55,351 nucleotides of DNA from Chthoniobacteraceae bacterium (lineage in GTDB: Bacteria; Verrucomicrobiota; Verrucomicrobiia; Chthoniobacterales; Chthoniobacteraceae): the NCBI GenBank assembly GCA_947471505.1, contig CANIWM010000034.1:1-55351 (forward strand), read 5' to 3'. The first letter of the stretch is position 1, and every line of letters begins with the position of its first letter. Below, piece by piece: positions 27,001-35,500 of this stretch. Position numbers and translations under genes: made by a program. The notes beneath the pieces are model-generated. The model worked only from the letters and a program-made list of their open reading frames with translations, was not told the origin of the DNA and ran no database searches.

Positions 27001-29666
27001 TGGAGCACGTCCCAATCGAGGTCGCTATGAAATGCCTCCCGCATCCACTCCTGCCGGAGATGCTGCACGAGGTTGAAAATGCCTTTGTAAGCCGCGTTGA
27101 TGTAAAGCGTCGTGTTCACCCCGAGACTTCCCTTATTACCCGTATCAACGAACAGCCGCCGTGAGAGCTCATCGAGGATAAACGGGTTCAAGTCATTGTG
27201 GCCCCCACGAAAACGAAAATCGCTATAACTCGTCACGGGCGAGTTCGGGATGACCGGGTAGTTCAGAGGGTCGCCGCCGAGGTCATCGCGCATGTAAAAG
27301 TTCATCGAAGGCTTATCCAACGCATTTGTGGTGCTCCACGGCGTCGTGTTGGGTGTCGCGCCGTTTGGCCCCGCCAAAATGTAGCGCGGGCGTGTGAAGG
27401 GGCTGCCGGCCATCCGCAACCCGATGTCGAAATTGAAGAGCTGTGGCCCGTTCGCCGCCATGTGCTGCCAAGTCACCGGACGCTCGCCCCAGATGCCCCG
27501 GAAGTTCGCGTTATTATATTGCTGGTTGTCGCCGAGCGCCGACCACGGCCCAGCCGGATAGTTCCCCGCCGTCCCCGCCACATCGTTCTGAATCGCCATC
27601 ACCCCGAACGGACGGTAAAGCGAGCGCGGCTGTTCACCCACCAGCGTCACCGCCGGAATCGTCGGACGCGGCGCCGACTCATTGATCAAATATGTGTGCG
27701 TCGTGGCGGGCGATGGCAGCATCCCCGGAGCGAACGCCACCGCGCGAATCGAGCGCGATGAACTCACGTTGATCGATCCAGTGAAAACAATCCCCGTCGT
27801 GTCCGTGGGGATCGTCCCGTCCTGCGGCCCCGCAGCATTCGCCGTATCCGAATAGCGGATCGTCGCACCCGGCGTGGTCGTCGCAAACGCCACCGACTGC
27901 GCAGGCGTGTAAAAACCACCAACGACATTCACCGTCGGTGCCGCCGCCATGCCTGCGAACTCATTCCCGGCATTCGCAGTACCCGGAGTCGCGAGGTCAA
28001 AATACACGTAGTTTCCGACGCCATTGCGCCCGAAACTGTGATGCGGCGAGCCCTTCGGCAGCGGGTTAAACTGCTGCACGAGCACATTCGCCGCATCCCT
28101 CAACGCCAGATACTCTCCGTCGGAATCCAGCTTAAAGTCCGCGTGCAAATACCCGTTCACGCCCGGCGCTTTGATATCCTGACCATCCAGAATCACCACT
28201 ACGTAGCCGCCCGCCGGGATGCTCACGTTCGGAAAAAGCCACTTTTGCGGCTTGCCGCTATCGTCCGTCAGCGCCCACCCACTCAGCGAAACACTCGACA
28301 ATCCGTTGTTGTATAGCTCCACCCAATCGTTCACCGACTCAGGCGCATCAGGGTTATCCTCGATAGCGCCGTCCAAGTCCGCCACCGGCTCCGTTGAACC
28401 CACGAAATACTTCCACGTCGCTGCATTGTTCACCACCAGCATCGCGCCCGCCGCGCCGATGCGGAGGTCGGCCTTCACCGCGATATCCGAGTCGCCGATG
28501 CTTAAATTGTGCGTCTGGATCGCCAGCACGTTCGCCCCTTGCACAAGCACATTTTTCGCCGGGTCTATTGTGTAAGTCGTTGTCGTCCCGTAGTTGCGCG
28601 CCGCCGTCGCTACCGCCGTCCGCGGCACCACAGTATTCGGCGAGCCTTGGTTCGCCCGCGCAACCTCCACGCCATTGATGTAAGCGACGAACGAATCGTC
28701 AAAATCCATCAGCAACTGCAGCGGAGTTACATCCGCGGCTTGCGTAGCGTCCACGTTAAAGACAATGCGAGTATAAAGCGACGGCGTCACCCCCACGACC
28801 CCGCTCACTGTCGTCCCCAGCCCCGCAATCCCTTGGCCGTGCGGCCCCGTCGATTGAATCCAAGTCGCATCCGAAAAAGCCACTTTCCCCCAAGGCACCG
28901 ACAACCGCCCCGCAAAAAGCAGCGCCGGATCATAGAGCCCGCCCGCAGGCTCCACGACGCCGGGGAAAAACTTCCACGCATCCGTGCTCGCGATCAGCGT
29001 CGTCGGCGAAGCGCCTCCGATTTGTAACATCCCGCTGAAAAGAAAGTTCGCATTGATGTAGCTCTGGTTCAGCGCATGGACCGCGATCACGTTCGTCCCC
29101 GCCACCAGTCGCGTATTCGCCGCACCGAGATTCACCGTCTCCACATACTTCGTCGTATCCGCCGTCGCCGTCGCGAGGTCCGGGTCGTAAGCGTGTTGGT
29201 CGTGATACTGAAACTGCCCCGCTGGCCCCGCCCAGCGCCGCGCAATTTCCACCCCGTTCACGTAAATGATGAAGCCATCATTGTATTCCACATTCAGCTC
29301 CAGATTATCTGTCCGTGCCGCATCACCCGCACTCACCGTGATAGTCTTCCGCAGGTAAAGCGTCGGCGTAAGATACAACATCTGCGTCTGCGTATTCGTC
29401 CCCAAAGTCGCCGAAGCAGGAGCCACCGTGCCGAAGCCGAACGGCCCATTCCCCGTCTGCCACCCTCGCGCAGCACTATCGTCGTAGTTACTTGCATAAA
29501 ACGTCGGTCCAGCCCCAAGTCTCGGAACCCCCGCAGGATGCGGAGCCGACCACTTCAAGACCCGGTCAGACGCCGCATGAACTACTTCATTAATAATCAC
29601 ATCCCCTCTGGACTGAGAGACGACGAGTGAAAGTGTGAGTAGGAGCGAGGTGAAAAATCTGAACAT
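24090..29666 (-). CDS. Giant secreted CotH/lamin-tail protein
   Basis: A 1,858-residue exported protein, starting at ATG 29666 with signal peptide MFRFFTSLLLTLSLVVSQSRG. Order of parts (approximate residues): two large beta domains with APHP/NVIAVHALNQS-like motifs (40-420), lamin-tail domain (EPVADLDGAIEDNP, WVELYNNG, 430-530), CotH kinase-like domain (FRFRGGHNDLNPFIL, NIYAAGGDWPHNNWVG, WRFFVWDAEGGYG, 770-1080), chitobiase-type C-terminal domain (YYTTDGLDPRQPGG, 1150-1235), then three further lamin-tail domains (LITEIMYNPP, LINEILANSE, LLSEIHYQP). The end has DPDGDGLSNGLEYAFARNP, a calcium-binding thrombospondin-3-like repeat. The order is typical of Verrucomicrobia/Planctomycetes surface proteins. 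CotH-type kinases phosphorylate secreted proteins in Bacillus; activity here is inference. Confidence 0.88.
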   Translation of the reverse strand: MFRFFTSLLLTLSLVVSQSRGDVIINEVVHAASDRVLKWSAPHPAGVPRLGAGPTFYASNYDDSAARGWQTGNGPFGFGTVAPASATLGTNTQTQMLYLTPTLYLRKTITVSAGDAARTDNLELNVEYNDGFIIYVNGVEIARRWAGPAGQFQYHDQHAYDPDLATATADTTKYVETVNLGAANTRLVAGTNVIAVHALNQSYINANFLFSGMLQIGGASPTTLIASTDAWKFFPGVVEPAGGLYDPALLFAGRLSVPWGKVAFSDATWIQSTGPHGQGIAGLGTTVSGVVGVTPSLYTRIVFNVDATQAADVTPLQLLMDFDDSFVAYINGVEVARANQGSPNTVVPRTAVATAARNYGTTTTYTIDPAKNVLVQGANVLAIQTHNLSIGDSDIAVKADLRIGAAGAMLVVNNAATWKYFVGSTEPVADLDGAIEDNPDAPESVNDWVELYNNGLSSVSLSGWALTDDSGKPQKWLFPNVSIPAGGYVVVILDGQDIKAPGVNGYLHADFKLDSDGEYLALRDAANVLVQQFNPLPKGSPHHSFGRNGVGNYVYFDLATPGTANAGNEFAGMAAAPTVNVVGGFYTPAQSVAFATTTPGATIRYSDTANAAGPQDGTIPTDTTGIVFTGSINVSSSRSIRAVAFAPGMLPSPATTHTYLINESAPRPTIPAVTLVGEQPRSLYRPFGVMAIQNDVAGTAGNYPAGPWSALGDNQQYNNANFRGIWGERPVTWQHMAANGPQLFNFDIGLRMAGSPFTRPRYILAGPNGATPNTTPWSTTNALDKPSMNFYMRDDLGGDPLNYPVIPNSPVTSYSDFRFRGGHNDLNPFILDELSRRLFVDTGNKGSLGVNTTLYINAAYKGIFNLVQHLRQEWMREAFHSDLDWDVLQVGVPSDGDGIAFQEMFTFLRNNAQATLANYQGMEARLDMKEFIDYLLVNIYAAGGDWPHNNWVGSRERSTTGKWRFFVWDAEGGYGSFGLTVTSNNFVSSPQLNGAAGTQSGLISTAPQTEATTVAARVLYTLLRDSPEFKLLFADRIQKHFFNGGALMDSAILARNTALANECSPFVAGFNSTRVTNWVNGIGDTTRWTVTRDVNGTITATTNAPGRRRVLLDGYTNDTAYLYLPAGSINGYFKTEGLFPATLAPTLSQHGGAITAPFSLSITNPNAGGGSIYYTTDGLDPRQPGGSANGTLYTGPLTLSATTVVKARIISPGGEWSPLIEATFTTTAVAPILITEIMYNPPDYTPPGGVLTSGSEFEFLEIKNTSSQPVSLFGLRFRTGVDFTFPAGAILAGNTHAVIARNAAQFALKYPGVSVLGQYGPSTALSNGGDTLTIEDAASNVVFSATYDDAAPWPVAADGGGRSLVPVLPNSNTAPNLSGSWRASTNLNGSPGADDAPNGVVAVLINEILANSEAPLTDTIEIYNPSTTETADLGDWWLSDDLGTPQKYRIPAGTTVAPGGYLLFNESQFNTGANAFALSANGDEVVLSSGNSVGDLTGYTVFAQFGASETGVTMARYANTESPARTFFVQQKTPTLGSANSGPRIGPILLSEIHYQPSGTASEFIEIRNNGNTPIPLYDPVNPANTWRIQGVDFSFPTGLTIHPREFFLISAISPATFRTAYSVASSIEIYGPYAPSDLLNTGERVALQKPGTPYVNGSGQTVVPYIDIDFVTYSNVAPWPTLAAGGGRSLERRSVSAFGDDKNSWIASSTNSGNIGRFGTVTFSNWQSQWFTAAESAISGINADPDGDGLSNGLEYAFARNPRVADSSDAIVSTVEMDGASGPFLTISFRRSLSLQSTSFSPEVTATLGGAWLSGGGNTLQLGVVNNGDGSETLKYRDTTPISSATQRHIRLKVSLP

Positions 29667-29757
29667 GGTTCGGTGGTATCCGGAAGATGGAGAAAAATCC
29701 GGTTCCCGCAAGTGCTACATCGTCCGCAGATGTCGTTGAGTTAAAGCGAACGCCCCT

Positions 29758-29786
29758 TTGACATTTCCCCAAATGTGATTCATTCT
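29758..29786 (+). promoter_or_regulatory. Promoter-like site with operator-like palindrome
   Basis: TTGACA at 29758-29763 fits a -35 box; 17 bases later CATTCT (29781-29786) could be a poor -10 box. The perfect inverted repeat ACATTT-CCCC-AAATGT (29761-29776) overlaps the -35 box and would be placed to bind a repressor. It lies just upstream of the metal-efflux genes, where metal-responsive control is expected. No binding site of a known regulator was matched. Confidence 0.4.
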
Positions 29787-29792
29787 TCCGCC

Positions 29793-30197
29793 GTGAAAGC
29801 AATCCGCGCCAATGCCGCAGTCCGAGGGCTGGTCGTCATTCTGACGATGCTCGGCTGGGTCGTGCTTTCCAATCACTGTGCCCTCAGCCTCATGGCAAAT
29901 CGCGTCACCGCCACCGAGCATAGCTGCTGCCAAAAGACCGCGCCAAAGCCCCAGCAAGACCAAGTGCCGATGGAGTGCTGCAAGACGCTCAGCGCCGTCG
30001 TGCCTGACGCTGGGACCGCGAGTGTGCCCCCTGGTTGGCCGATGTTTCTGACTTTCGCAGAGACGCTCTTTATTTTCGTGTCCAGATCCGAAGAGCCTGT
30101 GGCTCTTACTCATTCCCCGCCGGAGCGAACGGTCTCATTCCCGGAACTCATCCTCCAACAGAGCCTGCTCTCGCACGCTCCGCCTGCCCTCTCGTAA
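29793..30197 (+). CDS. Small Cys-rich membrane protein of the efflux locus
   Basis: About 134 residues from the GTG at 29793 (VKAIRANAAVRGL); a GTG at 29775 would add six residues but overlaps the palindrome. The N-terminus has one hydrophobic segment (LVVILTMLGWVVL). After it come Cys and His motifs, SNHCALSLM, EHSCCQKT, and MECCKTL: the CC pairs and nearby Met/His suit binding of soft metals such as copper or silver. A second hydrophobic stretch is at PPGWPMFLTFAETLFIFV. Its place at the head of the CusB/CusA-like genes (95 bases before the adaptor gene) suggests a metal-binding accessory or sensor. The family is not recognised. Confidence 0.55.
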   Translation: MKAIRANAAVRGLVVILTMLGWVVLSNHCALSLMANRVTATEHSCCQKTAPKPQQDQVPMECCKTLSAVVPDAGTASVPPGWPMFLTFAETLFIFVSRSEEPVALTHSPPERTVSFPELILQQSLLSHAPPALS

Positions 30198-30292
30198 GCA
30201 GCGCCTTCTCGCGCCGCTAAGTCCATTCGCGCTACGCGCCTGCCTGCCCGCGTATCGCGAACCCGTTTCGCAGGCACTCACTTTTCCGTTTT

Positions 30293-31894
30293 ATGAAAAC
30301 ACTCGCCATCATCTTTCTCACTCTCGCACTCGCTGTGCCCGCGACGTGGCACTTCGCCCATCCTTCGGCCGCTACAGCGACTTCCAGTGGACGCAAGGTC
30401 CTCTTCTACCAAAGCGCCATGCACCCTTGGGTGAAGAGCGACAAACCGGGGCGCTGCACGATCTGCGGCATGGAGCTCACTCCCGTTTACGAGGGAGAAA
30501 AGGGCTTCGTAGCGGACGACGTAATCGTCTCGCTCAGCGAAAGCGCGGCCCGCGTAATCCATGTGCAAACTGCGGAAGCCACGAAGCGTCCGCTGGCAAA
30601 GACGCTCGTCTTTGGAGGCACGGTGGACGATGACGCACGGCAGCACCGAATCATCTCCGCCACCGTGGATGGCCGCATCGAGAGACTCTTCATCAACCAC
30701 AGCGGCGCCGAGATTACCGAAGGAAAGCCGCTCTACGAAATCTATAGCCCCACACTTCTCCGCTCGGAGCGCGAGTATGCCCTCGTAGGTGCCGAATCAC
30801 GCCCGGCCCAAGCCCAGCGACTACGCCAACTCGGGCTTTCCGACGAACAAATCGCCGCGCTCCAGCGCAAGCCTCCCGAGTCCCTAACAAGCGAGATCGT
30901 CTCACCCATCAGCGGCATAGTAGTGAGTGACGACATTTACTCCGGCCAGTCCGTCACCGCCGGGCAGAAGCTCTTTGAAATCGCGGACTTCTCGACGATG
31001 TGGTTTGTCTTTCCTGTCTATGAGCAAGACCTGCCGTGGCTAAAAGTCGGCCAACCCATCGAGGTCGCGACGCCCTCTGTGCCCGACCGAAAGTTCGCCG
31101 GCACCATCAGTTTCATCGATCCGAATTTCGACGAACTCACTCGCACCACGAAAGTGCGCGTCGAACTCCTCAACCCGCTCGTGGATGGCAAGCGCGCCTT
31201 GTTGCATCGGCTCACGGGCGAGGCAGTAGTGCAACTCGACGCTCCCGAAGTCCTCACCGTTCCACGCCCCGCAATCATCCAGACCGGCGCGGAAGCCGTG
31301 GCGTACGTCGAGCAATCCGCCGGCAACTACGAACGCCGGATCGTGAAGCTTGGCCGACGCGGAGACTCTCTCGTGGAGATTCTCGACGGCATTAAAGCGG
31401 GCGAGAAAGTAGTGACCAACGGCAACCTGCTGCTCGACGGGCAAGCGGAAATGAATCGATCATTTTCCGCCCCGCCGCCGCTGCCACAGTCCGCGCCCGT
31501 GGCGGCATTCGTCCGAGTCGCAGACGCCATCGCAGCAGCGCTGTCAAAGGACGATCTCGCCGCGTTTCAAACAGCTGCGAAAGGGGCGCATGCCGCGACC
31601 AAAACACTCGCGGACGCATTCCCTGCATTCACATCATCGCTTGAAACCGCCGACCAACTCCGAACAGCCCACGATCTCGCCGCTGCCCGGAAGCTCTTTC
31701 ACGCATTCTCCGTTGCCGCGCTGGCAAAGCTCCCAGCGGACAAAAGCTTCGACATTTTCGAGTGTCCGATGGTGGACCAAATCGTCCCCGGCGTCCCACC
31801 TAAAGGCCGATGGCTACAGGCATCCGGCACCCACATGCGCAATCCATACTTCGGCAGCGAGATGCTGGAGTGCGGGCAGAAAGTTCAGCCATGA
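30293..31894 (+). CDS. CusB-like RND efflux periplasmic adaptor
   Basis: A 533-residue adaptor (membrane fusion protein) of a heavy-metal RND pump. Signal-like N-terminus (MKTLAIIFLTLALAVPATW). Residues 35-70 form a heavy-metal-binding domain: SAMHPWVKSDKPGRCTICGMELTPVY with a CTICGM motif. Then come lipoyl and alpha-hairpin/beta-barrel parts (LIFGGTVDDDARQHRI, ISPISGIVVSDDIYSGQSVTAG). The C-terminus has a DUF3347-like helical domain and FECPMVDQIVPG with HMRNPYFGSEMLECG, again rich in Cys and Met, like CusB relatives. It should carry metal ions from the periplasm to the CusA-like pump. The last ten bases overlap the convergent PIN-domain gene, and the pump gene is separated by 694 bases. Confidence 0.88.
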   Translation: MKTLAIIFLTLALAVPATWHFAHPSAATATSSGRKVLFYQSAMHPWVKSDKPGRCTICGMELTPVYEGEKGFVADDVIVSLSESAARVIHVQTAEATKRPLAKTLVFGGTVDDDARQHRIISATVDGRIERLFINHSGAEITEGKPLYEIYSPTLLRSEREYALVGAESRPAQAQRLRQLGLSDEQIAALQRKPPESLTSEIVSPISGIVVSDDIYSGQSVTAGQKLFEIADFSTMWFVFPVYEQDLPWLKVGQPIEVATPSVPDRKFAGTISFIDPNFDELTRTTKVRVELLNPLVDGKRALLHRLTGEAVVQLDAPEVLTVPRPAIIQTGAEAVAYVEQSAGNYERRIVKLGRRGDSLVEILDGIKAGEKVVTNGNLLLDGQAEMNRSFSAPPPLPQSAPVAAFVRVADAIAAALSKDDLAAFQTAAKGAHAATKTLADAFPAFTSSLETADQLRTAHDLAAARKLFHAFSVAALAKLPADKSFDIFECPMVDQIVPGVPPKGRWLQASGTHMRNPYFGSEMLECGQKVQP

Positions 31895-32316
31895 GCGACA
31901 ACCGACCAGTCTTCCACCCGCAAGTTTTGCACACGCCGAAACTCGCTCACGTTGCTCGTCACGACGGTCAAATCGTGAACAAGCGCAATCGCCGCAATTT
32001 GCATATCGAACGGGCCAATCACATTCCCTGCACGCTCAAGCTCATCCCGGATGCTGCCATAGACATCGGCGGCGCGATCATCGAATGGCAGCGAAACAAA
32101 CTTCCCGAGCAATCCCGCGATCTTCGCTTTGCGCTGCTCGGGAGCTTCATACTTTCTCGCGCCGTGCATCAGTTCCGAGCGGACGATTGCGCACAGACAA
32201 ATTTGCTCGGAGGGCGTTGCGGTGAACCGGTTTCCAACGGCAAGATCGGAACCGTTCCGTGCGCTAGACCGCATGAATTGAATCCAGACGTTGCTATCGA
32301 GGAGGTACCGCTTCAC
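31885..32316 (-). CDS. VapC-type PIN-domain toxin
   Basis: A 143-residue PIN-domain protein, the type II ribonuclease toxin of VapBC modules. It opens with KRYLLDSNVWIQ (first catalytic Asp at residue 7), carries an acidic residue in RSELMHGARK, and GPFDMQIAAIALVHD and TSNVSEF in the second half, giving the usual group of acidic residues for Mg2+-dependent RNA cleavage. Its start overlaps the end of the small gene upstream (32313-32540) by four bases. It reads against the flanking adaptor and pump genes and its 3' end overlaps the adaptor gene by ten bases. Targets are unknown. Confidence 0.82.
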   Translation of the reverse strand: MKRYLLDSNVWIQFMRSSARNGSDLAVGNRFTATPSEQICLCAIVRSELMHGARKYEAPEQRKAKIAGLLGKFVSLPFDDRAADVYGSIRDELERAGNVIGPFDMQIAAIALVHDLTVVTSNVSEFRRVQNLRVEDWSVVAHG

Positions 32317-32540
32317 CAGACTTTCGCAGGTGGAAGTGGCAACTCAGGCGCTATCTCAAACTCCACATCGGCAAGGCAACCTATGAATTCGGCCAAGTCG
32401 GGACGGCGGAGTTTCAGTTCCTCCACAGTGGGTAGTTCCGCCTCGGCCATAATCAGACTTACGCGGTCTTCTACCTCCTTCGCTCTCTCTGCATCGAGCC
32501 GACTCAGTAGTTCCGTCAGTTGCTTCGGTATCTTGCTCAT
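32313..32540 (-). CDS. Candidate antitoxin partner of the VapC-like toxin
   Basis: A 75-residue protein from ATG 32540 (MSKIPKQLTELLSRLDAERAKEVE). Two helical parts are followed by a Pro-rich C-terminus (EIAPELPLPPAKVW), the kind of flexible tail that clamps a PIN toxin. No AbrB, RHH or Phd fold can be named with confidence. The four-base overlap with the toxin gene supports a functional pair. The ATG lies 48 bases before the start of the pump gene, so the promoter of this unit must lie inside the pump gene's 5' region. Confidence 0.65.
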   Translation of the reverse strand: MSKIPKQLTELLSRLDAERAKEVEDRVSLIMAEAELPTVEELKLRRPDLAEFIGCLADVEFEIAPELPLPPAKVW

Positions 32541-32588
32541 GCCCACATCCTGCCACGCTCCCCGCTCCGCTTCAACCTCACTCTTACT

Positions 32589-35500
32589 ATGATCGAACGC
32601 ATTATCGAATGGAGCCTCCGAAACCGTTTCCTTGTCGCTTGCGGCGTGCTCATGCTCGTCGCGCTGGGCATCCGCGCCGTGCGGACGACGCCGGTGGACG
32701 CCATCCCGGACCTCACGGAAAACCAAGTGCTCGTCTATGCGGACTTCATGGGGCGTGGGCCGCAGGAGGTGGAAGATCAAGTCACGTATCCACTCACCAC
32801 CGGCCTCCAAGGGCTCAGCGGCGTGAAGGATGTGCGGGCGACTTCAATGTTCGGCTTCTCGCTCATCACGGTCATCTTCAAAGAGGAGATCGATCCGTAT
32901 TTTGCCCGCGCTCGCGTGCTGGAGCGGCTCAACTACTTGCAAGGCACGATGCCCGAGGGCGTGAAGCCGCAGCTCGGGCCGGACGCCACGGGGCTCGGCT
33001 GGGTGTATCAGTACTACCTCGATGTGGACCCGGCGACGGAAGGCTACGACCTCGCGCGGCTGCGGTCGTTGCAGGACTGGCACATCCGCTACCAACTCGC
33101 CAGCGTCGAGGGCGTCGCGGAGGTCGCGAGCATCGGCGGGTTCGTGAAGCAGTATCAGATCGAACTTTCCTCCGCGAGAATGCGCGCTGTGGGCGTCTCG
33201 CTCATGGACGTGACGACCGCCGTGCAGGCCGCGAACCTCAACGTCGGCGGCAAAGTCGTGGAGGAAAACGGCGCGGAGTTCGTCCTGCGCGGCATCGGGC
33301 TCGTGGAAAACGCGGAGGACTTAGAGCTTGTCGCAATCAAGGCCCGCGACGGCGTGCCCATTTATCTAAAGGACGTGGCGACCGTGCAAATCGGCGGCGA
33401 TTTCCGGCGCGGCGCGCTGGATGTGAACGGCCATGAAGTGGTCGGCGGAACCGTCGTCATGCGCAATGGCGAGAACGCCAAAGCCGTCATCGAGCGCGTG
33501 AAAGCGCGCATCGTCCAACTCGCCCCCAGCCTGCCGCCAGGCGTGACGATTCGCCCGTTCTACGACCGCAGCGAACTCATCGACCGCACGATCGACACGC
33601 TCAAGCACGCGCTCATGGAGGAGATCATTCTCGTGACGCTGGCGCATGTGATTTTCCTGTGGCACTTCCGCAGCATCCTCATCGTCACGCTTCCTTTGCC
33701 CGTCAGCATTCTCATCTCGTTTTTGCTGATGAAGCAGTTCGGCATTTCCTCGAACATCATGTCGCTCACCGGCATCGCCATCGCCATCGGCGTGCTCGTG
33801 GACGCCGCTATCGTCGTGACCGAAAACGTCATCCGCCACTGCGAACGAGAGACAGAGGAGAAGGGGCGAGAGCTGACCGCGCAAGAGACGTGGCAAACCG
33901 CGCTCGTTGCGTGCCGCCAAGTCGGGCGACCCATCTTTTTCGCCATGGCGATCATCATTCTCGCGTTCGTGCCCGTCTTCGCGCTCTCGGGGCAGGAGGG
34001 GAAACTGTTTCATCCGCTGGCCTTCACGAAAACCTTCGCGATGCTCGGCTCCACGCTGCTCGCCGTGACCATCGTGCCCGTGCTCTGCGCGTGGCTTGTG
34101 CGCGGGCCGTTTCACGCGGAGGAGAATAATTGGGTGATGCGCGTGCTGCTGCGGATTTACACGCCGACGCTCGACTGGGCGTTGCGCCACCGCGCCGTCG
34201 TAATCTGCACCGCGATGATGATTCTCGCCAGCGCGCTGCTCGTCGCATTTGGCCTGCCGAGGGCCACGGTGAAACAGCTCCACGATGCAGGCTGGGAGCG
34301 CACGGCCACGCTCACTGCGGGCTTTGGCAAAGAGTTCATGCCGCCGCTGAATGAGGGCAGCCTGCTCTTCATGCCCGTGCTTTTACCAAAGACCGGCCTC
34401 ACCGAAATCCAGCGTGTCATGTCGTGGCAAGACACCGTCATCGCGCAGACGCCGGAAGTCGCCAGCGTCGCCGGAAAGCTCGGACGATTCGAGAGCGCCA
34501 CCGACCCCGCGCCCACGGAAATGCTGGAGACGACCATCATGCTGAAGCCCGAGTTTATCCCCGACGGACGCTTCTCCGTGAAGCGCAACCCCGCGTGGCG
34601 CGAAGGCATGACCGTCGAGAAATTGAAGGCCGAGCTGACGGAAAAAATGAAGCTCGTCCCCGGCTACGTGCCCGCGTTTTTGCAGCCTATCGAAAACCGT
34701 ATCCTCATGCTCTACACCGGCATCCGAGCCCAAGTCGGCGTCAAGATTTACGGCGATAGCCTTGATGCGATTCAGCGCAAAGCCTACGAGGTCGAAGCCG
34801 TCATCAAGCGCATCGACGGTGCCGCCGGAGTCTCGCCCTCGCGAGTGCAGGGGAAGCCTTACTTGAACGTCAAAGTCGATCGCCGCGCGATGGCCCGCTA
34901 CGGACTCAGCGCCCGCGACGTGCTCGACGCCGTGGAGGTGGCCATCGGCGGCAAAAACGTCGGCGTCACCATCGAAGGCCGCGAGCGTTACCCCATCCAA
35001 ATCCGCATCCAGCGCAGCGAGCGCGACGACCTCGAAGAGCTGGGCCGCATCCTCATCGCTACAAAGCCCGGCATGGCTCCACCCGCGCCCGCCAACGGTG
35101 CCGTGAGTGCGAGCAGCGACGCCACTTACATCCCCCTCGGCATGGTCGCCAAACTCACCCGCGAACTCGGCGCAAACGAAATCTCCAGCGAGAACGGCAA
35201 GCTCCGCGCCTACGTGCAAGCCAACGTCCAAGACCGCGATCTCGGCGGATTCGTCGCCGATGTGGAGCGCCAACTCGCCGCGATGAATTGGGACGGCATG
35301 ACCTACAGCATGACGGGCGAATACGAAAACCAGCGCCGCTTCGTGCAGACGATGACGCTCGTTTTCCCCATCGTCCTGCTCATCATTTTCGTCCTGCTCT
35401 ACATCGTCTATCACAGCGCGCTGGAAGCTGCGCACGTCATGCTCGCCGTCCCCTTCGCGCTCAGCGGCGGCGTCTTCCTGCAATACCTGCTCGGCTATAA

